DNA of 64,000 nucleotides, taken from NCBI RefSeq assembly GCF_042676085.1, contig NZ_JBHTKH010000007.1, forward strand, positions 185,074-249,073, read 5' to 3'. This document shows positions 33,954 to 41,452 of this stretch, one piece after another. The DNA comes from Terrabacter terrigena (GTDB lineage Bacteria > Actinomycetota > Actinomycetes > Actinomycetales > Dermatophilaceae). Under the pieces are notes generated by a model. It was not told the DNA's origin. It did not search any database and saw nothing but the letters and a program-made list of their open reading frames with translations. A program made the position numbers and the translations under genes. Each line of letters starts with the position of its first letter. Position 1 is the stretch's first letter.

Positions 33954-34640
33954 TCAGACGTCGAGCCACTGCTCCCCGGCGAGAACCCTCTCGACGACCG
34001 CGGCTCCCGGGCCGTGGGGTGGGCGGCCGAGCAGCGTCGCTGCCGTGAATCCCGCGGCGATCCCGTCGAAGACCTGGTGCCGGCGCAGCATCGCGTGCCG
34101 GCCGCCCTCGACCGTGACGTAGGAGACGTGCGCCGTGCGGGCGAGGTCGCGGGCGACGGCCGCCGAGCTGGTCGGCCGGGCGACCCGGTCGTCGTCGCCG
34201 TGGACGAGCAGCACCTGCCGGCCGGTGAGGTCGAGGTGGCCCTCGTGGGGGTACACCCACGGGTTGAGGGCGACCGCGCTCACGACGGGCTGCTCGGCAG
34301 CGGCGAGCAGCGCCGCGCGACCGCCGAGAGAGTGGCCCACCAGACCGACGGGCAGGTCGGGACCGAAGCGGGCCGTCACCTCACCGAGGGCCCAGCGCAC
34401 GTCGTCGACCGGCGTGTGGTGCGCGTCCCAGCCGCGGGTCGAGTTGAGCAGGCGGAGCACCGCGAGCTCACCCTTGGCGGCCCGGGCGATGCGCGCCGCG
34501 ATCGGCACCATGCGCAGCACCGACAGCTGGGTGGGGCTGACCCGCATCGGCTTCCGGCGAGCGGCGCCACCGTGCAGCACGAGCACGACCCCGCGGGGTG
34601 CGCTCGGCGCGGCGGTGTCGACGAGGCGTGCGTGGGTCAC
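33954..34640 (-). CDS. Alpha/beta hydrolase (dienelactone hydrolase-like)
   Basis: The 228-residue protein has a standard alpha/beta-hydrolase core: VVLVLHGGAARRK (oxyanion region), the nucleophile elbow GLVGHSLGGRAALLAA with Ser near 118, acid LLVHGDDDRVARP near 165 and His in VEGGRHAMLRRH near 195. There is no signal peptide. The GTG at 34640 was chosen at the onset of conserved sequence; no clear ribosome binding site exists and other starts further up are possible. It follows the alcohol dehydrogenase gene on the same strand with a 91-base gap. Substrate unknown. Confidence 0.82.
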   Translation of the reverse strand: MTHARLVDTAAPSAPRGVVLVLHGGAARRKPMRVSPTQLSVLRMVPIAARIARAAKGELAVLRLLNSTRGWDAHHTPVDDVRWALGEVTARFGPDLPVGLVGHSLGGRAALLAAAEQPVVSAVALNPWVYPHEGHLDLTGRQVLLVHGDDDRVARPTSSAAVARDLARTAHVSYVTVEGGRHAMLRRHQVFDGIAAGFTAATLLGRPPHGPGAAVVERVLAGEQWLDV

Positions 34641-34731
34641 TGGGACGGCATACCCGATCGGGCGAGCGTGACGAACCGCCCGCTCGACCGGGAGGGACGG
34701 AACGGAGTGCACTCTCGATCGAGGGAGTGCA

Positions 34732-35748
34732 TCAGGGCCGGAGGAGGACCTTGATGGCGCGGCGCTCGTCCATGGCGCGATAGCCCTCGGCGACCTCGTC
34801 GAGCGGCAGCTCGAGGTCGAAGACCAGGCCGGGGTCGATGCGACCGTCGAGGACCCGCTCCATGAGGTCGGGGAGGTAGCGGCGCACCGGGGCGATGCCG
34901 CCGGCCAGGCCGATGTTGCGGACGAACATCCGGCGCAGCGGCAGCTCGACGCCGTGCGGCACGCCGACGAAGCCGACGGTCGAGCCGGCCCGGGCGACGT
35001 GGAAGGCGGTGTCCATCGACTGGTGGGTGCCGACGCACTCGAGCACGGCGTCGGCGCCGATGCCGCCGGTGAGCTCCATGACGGCGGCCACCGCGTCGTC
35101 ACCGCGCTCGGCGACGACGTGCGTCGCGCCGAAGCGGCGGGCGAGCGCCTGCCGTGGCTCGTGCCGCGACATCGCGACGATGCGCTCGGCGCCGAGCTGC
35201 TGGGCGGCGATGACGCCGCAGAGGCCCACCGCGCCGTCGCCGACGACGACGGCGGTCGAGCCCTCGCGCACTCCAGCGGCGACGGCTGCGTGCCACCCCG
35301 TGGCCATGACGTCGGTGAGGGCCAGCAGCGACGGCACCAGCGCGTCGTCCGGCATGCCGTCGGTCTTGACGAGGCTGCCGTCGGCCTGGGTCACGCGGGT
35401 CAGCTCGGCCTGCCCGCTCGAGGTGCCGTCGGCGTTGGGGCAGGCGGACTGCACGCCGGCCAGGCAGTCGGGGCAGGTGTTGTCGCAGTGGCAGAACGGG
35501 ATGACGACGAAGTCTCCGGGCCGGAAGTCCTTGACCTCGGAGCCGATCGCCTCGACGACGCCGACGGCCTCGTGCCCGATCGTCGCTCCCTCGCGGATCG
35601 GGTTCTCGCCGCGGTAGGGCCACAGGTCGGAGCCGCAGATGCAGCCGGCGGTGACCCGCACGATCGCGTCGGTCGGCGCCTCGATGGTCGGGTCGGGCAC
35701 CTCGGAGAGTCGGATGTCGCCGGGAGCGTGGATCGTCGTAGCGCGCAT
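34732..35748 (-). CDS. Zinc-dependent alcohol dehydrogenase (MDR family)
   Basis: The 338-residue protein shows MDR hallmarks: catalytic zinc ligands in AGCICGSDLWPYRG and TIGHEAVGVVEAIG, the structural-zinc Cys cluster CHCDNTCPDCLAGVQSAC, and the dinucleotide motif VVVGDGAVGLCGVIAA near 165. The sequence is close to the glutathione-independent formaldehyde/alcohol dehydrogenase-like group seen in actinobacteria. It oxidises an alcohol or aldehyde with NAD(P). The ATG at 35748 is nine bases after AAGG in AGGAGAAGG; the ATG at 35757 directly abuts that site. Natural substrate unknown. Confidence 0.9.
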   Translation of the reverse strand: MRATTIHAPGDIRLSEVPDPTIEAPTDAIVRVTAGCICGSDLWPYRGENPIREGATIGHEAVGVVEAIGSEVKDFRPGDFVVIPFCHCDNTCPDCLAGVQSACPNADGTSSGQAELTRVTQADGSLVKTDGMPDDALVPSLLALTDVMATGWHAAVAAGVREGSTAVVVGDGAVGLCGVIAAQQLGAERIVAMSRHEPRQALARRFGATHVVAERGDDAVAAVMELTGGIGADAVLECVGTHQSMDTAFHVARAGSTVGFVGVPHGVELPLRRMFVRNIGLAGGIAPVRRYLPDLMERVLDGRIDPGLVFDLELPLDEVAEGYRAMDERRAIKVLLRP

Positions 35749-35794
35749 GGTCGCCATCCTTCTCCTGACCGGCACCAGCGTCCAAACGGCGAGG

Positions 35795-36805
35795 TCAGCC
35801 GCGCGAGCGCAGGCGCAGGTTCGGGAGGTCGGGGGCCGGGAGGGTGTGGTCCCACTCCTTCGGGAAGACGCCGTATGCCGTCTCGGCGCCGTTCTCGTGC
35901 ATGTTCGCCTCGCGGGCGCGCTCCCACTCCTCCCGGAAGCCGACGACCTCGTCGTGGCTGCGGCCGATGAAGTTCCACCACATGACGATCTGCTCGCCGA
36001 ACGGCTTGCCGCCGAGCACGAGGAACCGGGTCGGCTCGCCGGGCCCGGCCTCGACCGTGACCTGCTCGGCTCCGAGGGCCTGGAAGGCGATCTCGCCGGG
36101 CTTCGCCGTGGCGTCGCCCACGGTGAGAAGCCCTGTGTCGCAGAGAAGTCCGTGCTCGTGGGCAGGGTCGAGCGTGATGGTGAGCGACTGCCCGGGTTCG
36201 AGAGTCACCTCCGCGCCGACGAGGTCGGAGAACATCGTCACCGGCGAGGTCTGGCCGAAGAGGGTGCCGAGGAAGACGAGGACGCGAGCGCCGTCGACCT
36301 CGGTGACGGGCGGGGCGTAGTGCTCGAAACCGGGGTCCGTGGAGCGGTCGGCCTCGGGCAGCGCCACCCAGAGCTGGGCGCCGTGCAGCACGGTCGTGCC
36401 CGGCGTGGAGTACTCGGAGTGGGCGATGCCCCTCCCGGCGGTCATGATGTTGAGCTCGCCGGGGCGCACCAAGGCATGGGCGCCCGTGGTGTCGCGATGC
36501 TCGACCTCGCCGGTGAAGAGCCACGAGACGGTCTGCAGGCCGGTGTGTGGGTGACCCGGAACGGCCATCCCGCCGGTCTGCGACACGTCGTCCGGGCCGT
36601 AGTGGTCGACGAAGCACCACGCGCCGATGAGCGAGCGTTCGCGCTGCGGGAGGCTGCGGCGCACGGGCATCGCGCGGGGCCCGCCGAGCGGCACCTCGCG
36701 GTAGGGGAGGACGACGGCCGCGGCGGGTGCGGACGGTGCGTCGTGGTCTGCGCCGGCGTCCTCGCCGCAGACGACCTCGGTGGGGTGACTGTCCGGGTTG
36801 CTCAC
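35795..36805 (-). CDS. Pirin-family protein
   Basis: The 336-residue bicupin has the pirin motifs HYGPDDVSQTGGMAVPGHPHTGLQTVSWLFTGEVEHRDTTG with the metal-binding His pair, LNIMTAGRGIAHSE with a third His, and a C-terminal FGEQIVMWWNFIGRSHDEV. Pirins bind Fe or another metal and some act as quercetin dioxygenases or redox sensors; which applies here is unknown. The start is a GTG six bases downstream of TAGCCT on the minus strand, so translation is probably leaderless. It diverges from the MFS gene through a 62-base shared promoter region and lies 46 bases upstream of the alcohol dehydrogenase gene. Confidence 0.92.
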   Translation of the reverse strand: MSNPDSHPTEVVCGEDAGADHDAPSAPAAAVVLPYREVPLGGPRAMPVRRSLPQRERSLIGAWCFVDHYGPDDVSQTGGMAVPGHPHTGLQTVSWLFTGEVEHRDTTGAHALVRPGELNIMTAGRGIAHSEYSTPGTTVLHGAQLWVALPEADRSTDPGFEHYAPPVTEVDGARVLVFLGTLFGQTSPVTMFSDLVGAEVTLEPGQSLTITLDPAHEHGLLCDTGLLTVGDATAKPGEIAFQALGAEQVTVEAGPGEPTRFLVLGGKPFGEQIVMWWNFIGRSHDEVVGFREEWERAREANMHENGAETAYGVFPKEWDHTLPAPDLPNLRLRSRG

Positions 36806-36811
36806 AGGATC

Positions 36812-36817
36812 AGGCTA
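36812..36817 (-). promoter_or_regulatory. -10 box of a leaderless promoter (TAGCCT)
   Basis: TAGCCT on the minus strand, six bases before the GTG start of the pirin gene at 36805. Confidence 0.5.
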
Positions 36818-36854
36818 GGCCGGGCACGAGGGACGTGCGTGCAGGAGCGGTTGC

Positions 36855-36860
36855 TACGTT
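36855..36860 (+). promoter_or_regulatory. -10 box of a leaderless promoter (TACGTT)
   Basis: TACGTT lies seven bases before the ATG of the MFS gene at 36868, back to back with the pirin promoter; the two -10 boxes are only 37 bases apart. Confidence 0.45.
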
Positions 36861-36867
36861 GCCCACC

Positions 36868-38247
36868 ATGACCAACGTTTCCGGGACCGGTGCCGCGACG
36901 CACGGCGCCGAGGCGACCCGTGGTCGCTGGTCGGCCTGGCGGGTGGTGTGGTGGTTCGGCTTCGTCAGCCTCGCCGCCGACATGGTCTACGAGGGCGCGC
37001 GGTCGGTCTACGGGCCGCTGCTCGCCTCGCTCGGCGCGAGCGCCGTCGTCGTCGGCCTCGTGACCGGCGCCGGCGAGGCGATGGCCCTCGTGCTGCGCCT
37101 CGTCTTCGGCCCGATGGCCGACCGCACCGGTCGCTACTGGGGCCTGACGATCCTCGGCTACGGCCTCACCGCCGTCTGCGTGCCGCTGCTCGCGGTGACG
37201 CCCTTCGTCGGTGGTGCGGGGCTCGTGGTCGCGGCCGTCCTGATCCTGCTCGAGCGCTCGGGCAAGGCGGTGCGCAGCCCGTCCAAGTCGGCCCTGCTCG
37301 CGCACGTCGCCTCGGCCGTCGGGCGGGGCCGTGGCTTCGGGGTGCACAAGGCGCTCGACCAGGTCGGTGCCTTCGCCGGGCCGCTGCTCGTCGCCGCCGT
37401 CATCGGCGCCGCCGGGGTGATCTGGCCGAGCATGGCGGTGCTCGCCGTGCCGGGAGCCGCGGCGATGGTGCTGCTCGCGGTCATCCGGTCGCGGGTGCCC
37501 GACCCGTCCGTGTACGACCCGCCCGTGTACGACCCGCCCGTGTACGACCAGGACCACGAGCCCGCCGCGGCAGCTACCACGGCACGCACCTCGCCGGAGT
37601 CTGCCGAAGCGCAGGTCGACCCGTCGGGCCGGGGCGGGCTCCGGGGCTGGTTCGCCGACGCCGTCGGCGCCGGGCTGCCGCGCGAGTTCTTCGGCTACGC
37701 GCTCGCCGCCGGCCTCACCACGGGCGGCCTCGTCACGTTCGGCATCATCGGCTACCACCTCAGCGTCACCGGCCTCGTCGCCGTCGCCGCCGTCCCCCTC
37801 GTGTATGCCGGCGCCATGGCCGTCGAGGCGCTCGCGGCCCTCGGCGTGGGCCTCGTCTACGACCGGCGCGGCGGGGCCGTGCTCTACCTCGTGCCGGTGC
37901 TCGTCGCGCTCGTGCCGCTGCTGGCTCTCACCGGCCGGCTCTGGGTCGCGCTCGTCGGCGTCGCGGTGTGGGCGCTCGCCACCGGGGTGCAGGACTCGAC
38001 GGTCAAGGCGCTCGTCGCGGAGGTCGTGGCGGCACCGAGGAGGGCGACGGCATACGGCGTCTTCGCGGGCGTGCAGGGTGCCTTCGCGATCGTCGGAGGC
38101 CTCGTGGCCGGTTGGCTGTACGACCGGTCGCACCCGGCCCTGGTGGTCGTCGTGGCGGTGAGCCAGCTCGTCGCCCTCGTGCTCCTCGTCCGCACCATCC
38201 GCACGGTCCGCACCGTGCGCTCAAGCCACTCCACCACCCCGGCCTGA
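36868..38247 (+). CDS. MFS transporter
   Basis: The 459-residue membrane protein has about twelve hydrophobic segments in two halves. Early conserved sequences are FGFVSLAADMVYEGARSVYGPLLASLGASAVVVGLVTGAGEA and LVFGPMADRTGRYW, the MFS loop 2-3 motif. A central cytoplasmic loop (about 210-260) contains three copies of a VYDPP-like unit. Sequence style resembles MFS proteins near YfkF-type permeases in actinobacteria; the substrate is unknown. The ATG is preceded by TACGTT at seven bases. A long inverted repeat after the stop terminates it and the convergent protease gene. Confidence 0.9.
   Translation: MTNVSGTGAATHGAEATRGRWSAWRVVWWFGFVSLAADMVYEGARSVYGPLLASLGASAVVVGLVTGAGEAMALVLRLVFGPMADRTGRYWGLTILGYGLTAVCVPLLAVTPFVGGAGLVVAAVLILLERSGKAVRSPSKSALLAHVASAVGRGRGFGVHKALDQVGAFAGPLLVAAVIGAAGVIWPSMAVLAVPGAAAMVLLAVIRSRVPDPSVYDPPVYDPPVYDQDHEPAAAATTARTSPESAEAQVDPSGRGGLRGWFADAVGAGLPREFFGYALAAGLTTGGLVTFGIIGYHLSVTGLVAVAAVPLVYAGAMAVEALAALGVGLVYDRRGGAVLYLVPVLVALVPLLALTGRLWVALVGVAVWALATGVQDSTVKALVAEVVAAPRRATAYGVFAGVQGAFAIVGGLVAGWLYDRSHPALVVVVAVSQLVALVLLVRTIRTVRTVRSSHSTTPA
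37501..37545 (+). repeat. Three tandem 15-bp units in the MFS gene
   Basis: Three near-identical GACCCG(T/C)CCGTGTAC units encode DPSVY-DPPVY-DPPVY in the central loop of the transporter. The frame is maintained. Confidence 0.9.
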
Positions 38248-38253
38248 CACGCG

Positions 38254-38319
38254 CGAACGCGGCGTCCGGTCTCGAGAACCGTGTGACAACACTGAGGTCG
38301 AGACCGAACACCGCGTTCG
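38254..38319. terminator. Bidirectional terminator with 22-bp arms
   Basis: The left arm 38254-38275 and right arm 38298-38319 match as inverted repeats with two mismatches. They flank a 22-base loop that contains a small GTGT-GACA-ACAC hairpin. It sits between the stop of the MFS gene and the convergent protease stop. Confidence 0.75.
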
Positions 38320-38342
38320 GTGGCGCAAGCGGGTGGGGCTGG

Positions 38343-39887
38343 TCAGCTCACGGCGTCGAGGGCGTCGACGATGCCCTCACCGAAGTAGCTGTTGTTCTCG
38401 ACCGGGCCGACGCAGACCGGGCCGCCGGTCGCGGCGTTGCAGGCCTTGTCGTCGGCCTGGGCCCGCAGCTTCTCGATCATCTGGGCCGGCGTCCACGTCG
38501 GGTGCACCGACTTCATGAGCGCGAGCACGCCGGCGACGTGCGGCGAGGCCATCGACGTGCCGCTCTTCGTGCCGTAGCCGTTGTCACGCACGATCGTCGA
38601 CAGGATGGTCGAGCCGGGAGCGGCGACGTCGATCTTGCCGAGGCCACGGTTGCTGAAGCTCGACAGGCGGCTCGTCTGCGAGCCGAGCGGGTTGCTCTGG
38701 AGCGAGCTCACCGTCACGACGCCGTCGAGCTCGGTCGGGATGTCCTCGCAGCCGCTGTTGAGCGTGCGGCTCACCTGGCCCGAGGCCGGCTGGTCGTCGG
38801 GGCTGGTCGTGTCCTTGAACGACGACTTGTCGGCCAGGTCGTGGGCCGAGTTGCCGGCGGCGGCCGCGTGCACGACGCCCTGCCTCGTCGACCAGGTGAC
38901 GGCGCGACGCACGGCCTCCTTGGCGGCGTACTGGTCGGGCTGGTCCTCGCAGTAGAACTCGAACGGGTCTACGTAGTAGCTGTTGTTCGTCACGTCCATG
39001 TGTTTGAGGCCCGCCTCGACGAACCCGCAGACGGCGTACTCGGGGTAGATGAAGCCGTCGTTGTTGACGACCTTGACGGAGGCCAGGCGTACGTTCGGGG
39101 CGACGCCGACGATCCCGACACCGTTGCGGGCGGCGGCGATCGTGCCGGCCACGTGGGTGCCGTGGTCGCTCGTGGTCGGCTCCCAGCCGGTGGTCGACTC
39201 CCAGCCGGTGGTCGACGGGCGGCCGGCGTCGGTGCAGTTGACCGAGTTGGCGACGTCGAGGTTCTTCACGAGGTCGGGGTGGTCGGCGTCGATGCCGCTG
39301 TCGAGCACGCCGACGAGGACGTTGCGCGAGCCGTCGGTGACCGTGTGGGCCCGGTCGGCCTTGATCATCCTGAGGTCCCACTGCTCGCCCTCGCGAGGGT
39401 CGGACGGACCGGCCGGCGTGGTCTCGGCCTCGATGTCGCCGTTGGCCGCCTTCTTCGCGCCCTTCCTGTAGTCGGAGGCGCCGTTCCAGTTCTTGCCGAG
39501 CGCGGCGGGCGTGCCCTCGGAGACCCCGACGGTGCGCGTCGCGCCCACGGACTCGACGAAGCTGCCACCGGCCCGGGCGACGTCCTGTCGGAACGAGCCG
39601 TTCGTCGAGTGCGCGACCACGACCCCGATCTCGGGCCAGGACTGCACGACGACGCCACCGGCGCGGCGCACGGCGTTCTCGACGACGACGGTGTGGCCGG
39701 GGTTCGCCACGTCGACGTTGACGACGTAGCTCATGAGCTGTCCGTCAGGGGTGTTGATGGTGACCGGGGTCGAGGCGGGCTCGGCCTGGGTCGACGCCGA
39801 GGCCATGCTGCCGAAGGCGGCCGTCGACGCGAGGGCGAGAGACGCGACGGCGACCGCGCCACGTCTGGTCAGGCTGGGGTGTCGCAT
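38343..39887 (-). CDS. Secreted subtilisin-like serine protease (S8 family)
   Basis: The 514-residue protein has a signal peptide (about 1-32, ending SMASAS), an inhibitor-type propeptide (about 45-150; LMSYVVNVDVANPGHTVVVENAVRRAGGVVVQSWPEIGVVVAHS), and an S8 domain. The triad is Asp in VLVGVLDSGIDADHPDL, His in TSDHGTHVAGTIAA and Ser in SGTSMASPHVAGVLAL, with the oxyanion Asn in HAAAAGNSAHD. Between Asp and His lies a duplicated TTGWE segment. Six cysteines suggest disulfides. The ATG at 39887 follows GGGAG at nine bases. Similar actinobacterial proteases are extracellular scavenging enzymes. Confidence 0.92.
   Translation of the reverse strand: MRHPSLTRRGAVAVASLALASTAAFGSMASASTQAEPASTPVTINTPDGQLMSYVVNVDVANPGHTVVVENAVRRAGGVVVQSWPEIGVVVAHSTNGSFRQDVARAGGSFVESVGATRTVGVSEGTPAALGKNWNGASDYRKGAKKAANGDIEAETTPAGPSDPREGEQWDLRMIKADRAHTVTDGSRNVLVGVLDSGIDADHPDLVKNLDVANSVNCTDAGRPSTTGWESTTGWEPTTSDHGTHVAGTIAAARNGVGIVGVAPNVRLASVKVVNNDGFIYPEYAVCGFVEAGLKHMDVTNNSYYVDPFEFYCEDQPDQYAAKEAVRRAVTWSTRQGVVHAAAAGNSAHDLADKSSFKDTTSPDDQPASGQVSRTLNSGCEDIPTELDGVVTVSSLQSNPLGSQTSRLSSFSNRGLGKIDVAAPGSTILSTIVRDNGYGTKSGTSMASPHVAGVLALMKSVHPTWTPAQMIEKLRAQADDKACNAATGGPVCVGPVENNSYFGEGIVDALDAVS
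39181..39216 (-). repeat. Perfect 18-bp tandem duplication in the protease gene
   Basis: Units 39181-39198 and 39199-39216 are identical and encode the repeated STTGWE segment just before the catalytic His loop. Confidence 0.9.
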
Positions 39888-40000
39888 GTGATGAGCTCCC
39901 ATGGGGTGAGGGAAAACGTGCACTGCGCCCCGTTTGGGGCACAGTGCACCCATCCTGCGACCGAACGGGCGACTCCGCTCGTCGAGAATGCTGGGCTCGG

Positions 40001-40669
40001 TCAGCCTGCCCGGGTCACGGCCGGCCCGGCAGCCGACGTGGCTTCCTCGACCGGCCGGGTCAGTGGCGCGAGTGCGATGAGCAGGACGAGCGCCCCCAAC
40101 GGCTCGAGGCCCCACGGGACCGCCAGCAGCGCGGCGGCGCCACCGGCGAGCGCGAGGGAACCAGCCGGCACACGGCCCTCGAGCCACGTGGTGGCGAGCA
40201 CCATCGCCAGGGCGAGACCGGTGAGCACCTGGCCTCCGAGGGCGAGCGCGGCCGGAACCGTGCCGGGCAGGAAGCCGGTGAGCCCGCCCACCCAGACGGC
40301 TCCCGTCGCGCCTGCCCCGAACGCGACGAGCAGCGCCGTCGGCACGCCCACCGGGAGGTGCTCGGCGCGTGCGCCCAGGCTCGTCGTCAGCCAGGCGAAC
40401 GCGGCGCTGGCGAGCATGAGCAGGGCGCCCGCGGCGACGCCCAGCGCGCTGTGGCCGACCGGGACGTTCGGGCCGTCGACGCCGTCCAGGCCACCGAGCC
40501 CGTCGACCCAGTCGACGATGCCGTGCGCGAAGAGCAGCAGCGGTGCGACGAGGGCCAGGAGAGCCACGCGGTCGGTACGCCCGGTGGCTGCGTTCCTCGT
40601 GGCCGTGCCGGCCGGTCGGGCTGGAGCCGAGGTGCGGGCCAGCGTTCCCGGCAGGGTGCTCGTCGTCAT
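40001..40669 (-). CDS. Predicted integral membrane protein
   Basis: The 222-residue product has about six hydrophobic segments (near 35-53, 75-97, 110-130, 140-160, 165-182 and 190-208) and few charged residues. The loop after the first helix reads DWVDGLGGLDGVDGPNVPVG. The C-terminus is PVEEATSAAGPAV. No family is recognised; it could be a small polytopic protein of the DUF-type seen next to response regulators. The ATG at 40669 is preceded only by a weak GGAACC. Upstream in-frame sequence runs through the 13-bp repeats and is not convincing coding sequence. Confidence 0.65.
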   Translation of the reverse strand: MTTSTLPGTLARTSAPARPAGTATRNAATGRTDRVALLALVAPLLLFAHGIVDWVDGLGGLDGVDGPNVPVGHSALGVAAGALLMLASAAFAWLTTSLGARAEHLPVGVPTALLVAFGAGATGAVWVGGLTGFLPGTVPAALALGGQVLTGLALAMVLATTWLEGRVPAGSLALAGGAAALLAVPWGLEPLGALVLLIALAPLTRPVEEATSAAGPAVTRAG

Positions 40670-40768
40670 GGTTCCAGCGTGGACGCCACCGGTGACCGGG
40701 CCCATCGGGGTCGACCCCGAGCGACCCCGGAGCCGTCCCTGAGTGCTACGACAGGGGCGGCCGGCAGT

Positions 40769-40833
40769 GTCGGCTCGCAGGGTCGGCTCGCAGGGTCGGC
40801 CGGCAGGGCGGCTCGCAGGGTCGGCTCGCATGG
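40769..40833. repeat. Five tandem copies of a roughly 13-bp unit
   Basis: GTCGGCTCGCAGG and close variants (12-14 bp) repeat five times in the 311-base gap between the membrane-protein gene and the 40981 gene. The rest of the gap (40834-40980) is AT-richer and holds TGACTT-N16-TACCGT (40883-40910), a possible promoter for the downstream gene. Confidence 0.8.
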
Positions 40834-40980
40834 CCCGGGCGGTACGGACATCCGCGCGGGATGGCCTTTTTGTCCATTTCAATGACTTTGCCCGCTACAG
40901 GTCGTACCGTGCCAAATGTGGGGGTCGAGCAGGGTCGGCCCGTCAACCGATCCAGAGGGTTCTGTTCGAAGGGGGTAGAC

Positions 40981-41442
40981 ATGTCAGTTCGCTTCAACGC
41001 TCCTCCGGGATGGCCTGCGCCGTCGGCGTCGTGGGCGCCGACCGACGACTGGATGCCGGACCCGAGCTGGCCTGCGCCACCGGACGACTGGGAGTTCTGG
41101 ACCGTCGTCGACCAGCGGGCCGAGGCTCGCGCCGCCGGCGCCCCTCTCGAGGCGCCCGTTCCGCTCGACGCCGACCCGACCGCGAACGCCGCGCTGCCCC
41201 GCTTCGGTATGCCGCCTCGCACCACCGCTGCGACGTACGGCACCGACCGCGGCAGCTGGCTCGCCGCCCTCCGGGCACGCGCTGCCGCCGAGGCGCCCGT
41301 CAAGGCTGACAAGGCTGACAAGGCTGTCAAGGCTGACAAGGCTGTCGAGCCCGCCCAGAAGGCGGCCCCGCGCACGAGCCCGAAGCCTGTTGTCGACTCC
41401 GCGTGGGAGATCGACGGCCTGCTGACCTCCGCAGGCAGGTAG
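40981..41442 (+). CDS. Hypothetical protein with Trp/Pro-rich N-terminus and Lys/Ala repeat
   Basis: The 153-residue soluble protein opens with spaced W-P motifs (FNAPPGWPAPSASWAP, DPSWPAPPDDWEFW), a type of N-terminal module common in Micrococcales proteins of unknown role. The middle is Ala/Pro-rich, then comes a KADKADKAVKADKAV repeat, and the C-terminus reads VDSAWEIDGLLTSAGR. No enzyme motif or membrane segment is visible. ATG follows GAAGGGGGTAGAC. It is ten bases upstream of the next hypothetical gene, so the two are probably an operon. Confidence 0.7.
   Translation: MSVRFNAPPGWPAPSASWAPTDDWMPDPSWPAPPDDWEFWTVVDQRAEARAAGAPLEAPVPLDADPTANAALPRFGMPPRTTAATYGTDRGSWLAALRARAAAEAPVKADKADKAVKADKAVEPAQKAAPRTSPKPVVDSAWEIDGLLTSAGR
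41302..41346 (+). repeat. Five tandem 9-bp units encoding K-A-D/V
   Basis: AAGGCTGAC or AAGGCTGTC repeats five times in frame within the 40981 gene. Confidence 0.9.
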
Positions 41443-41452
41443 GGCAGCCGAG

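Noticed and set aside
36948..40742. 1264-codon plus-strand frame across the MFS and protease genes
   Set aside because: It runs out of frame through the MFS gene and antisense to the protease, both of which have complete motifs; composition is typical of a shadow frame.
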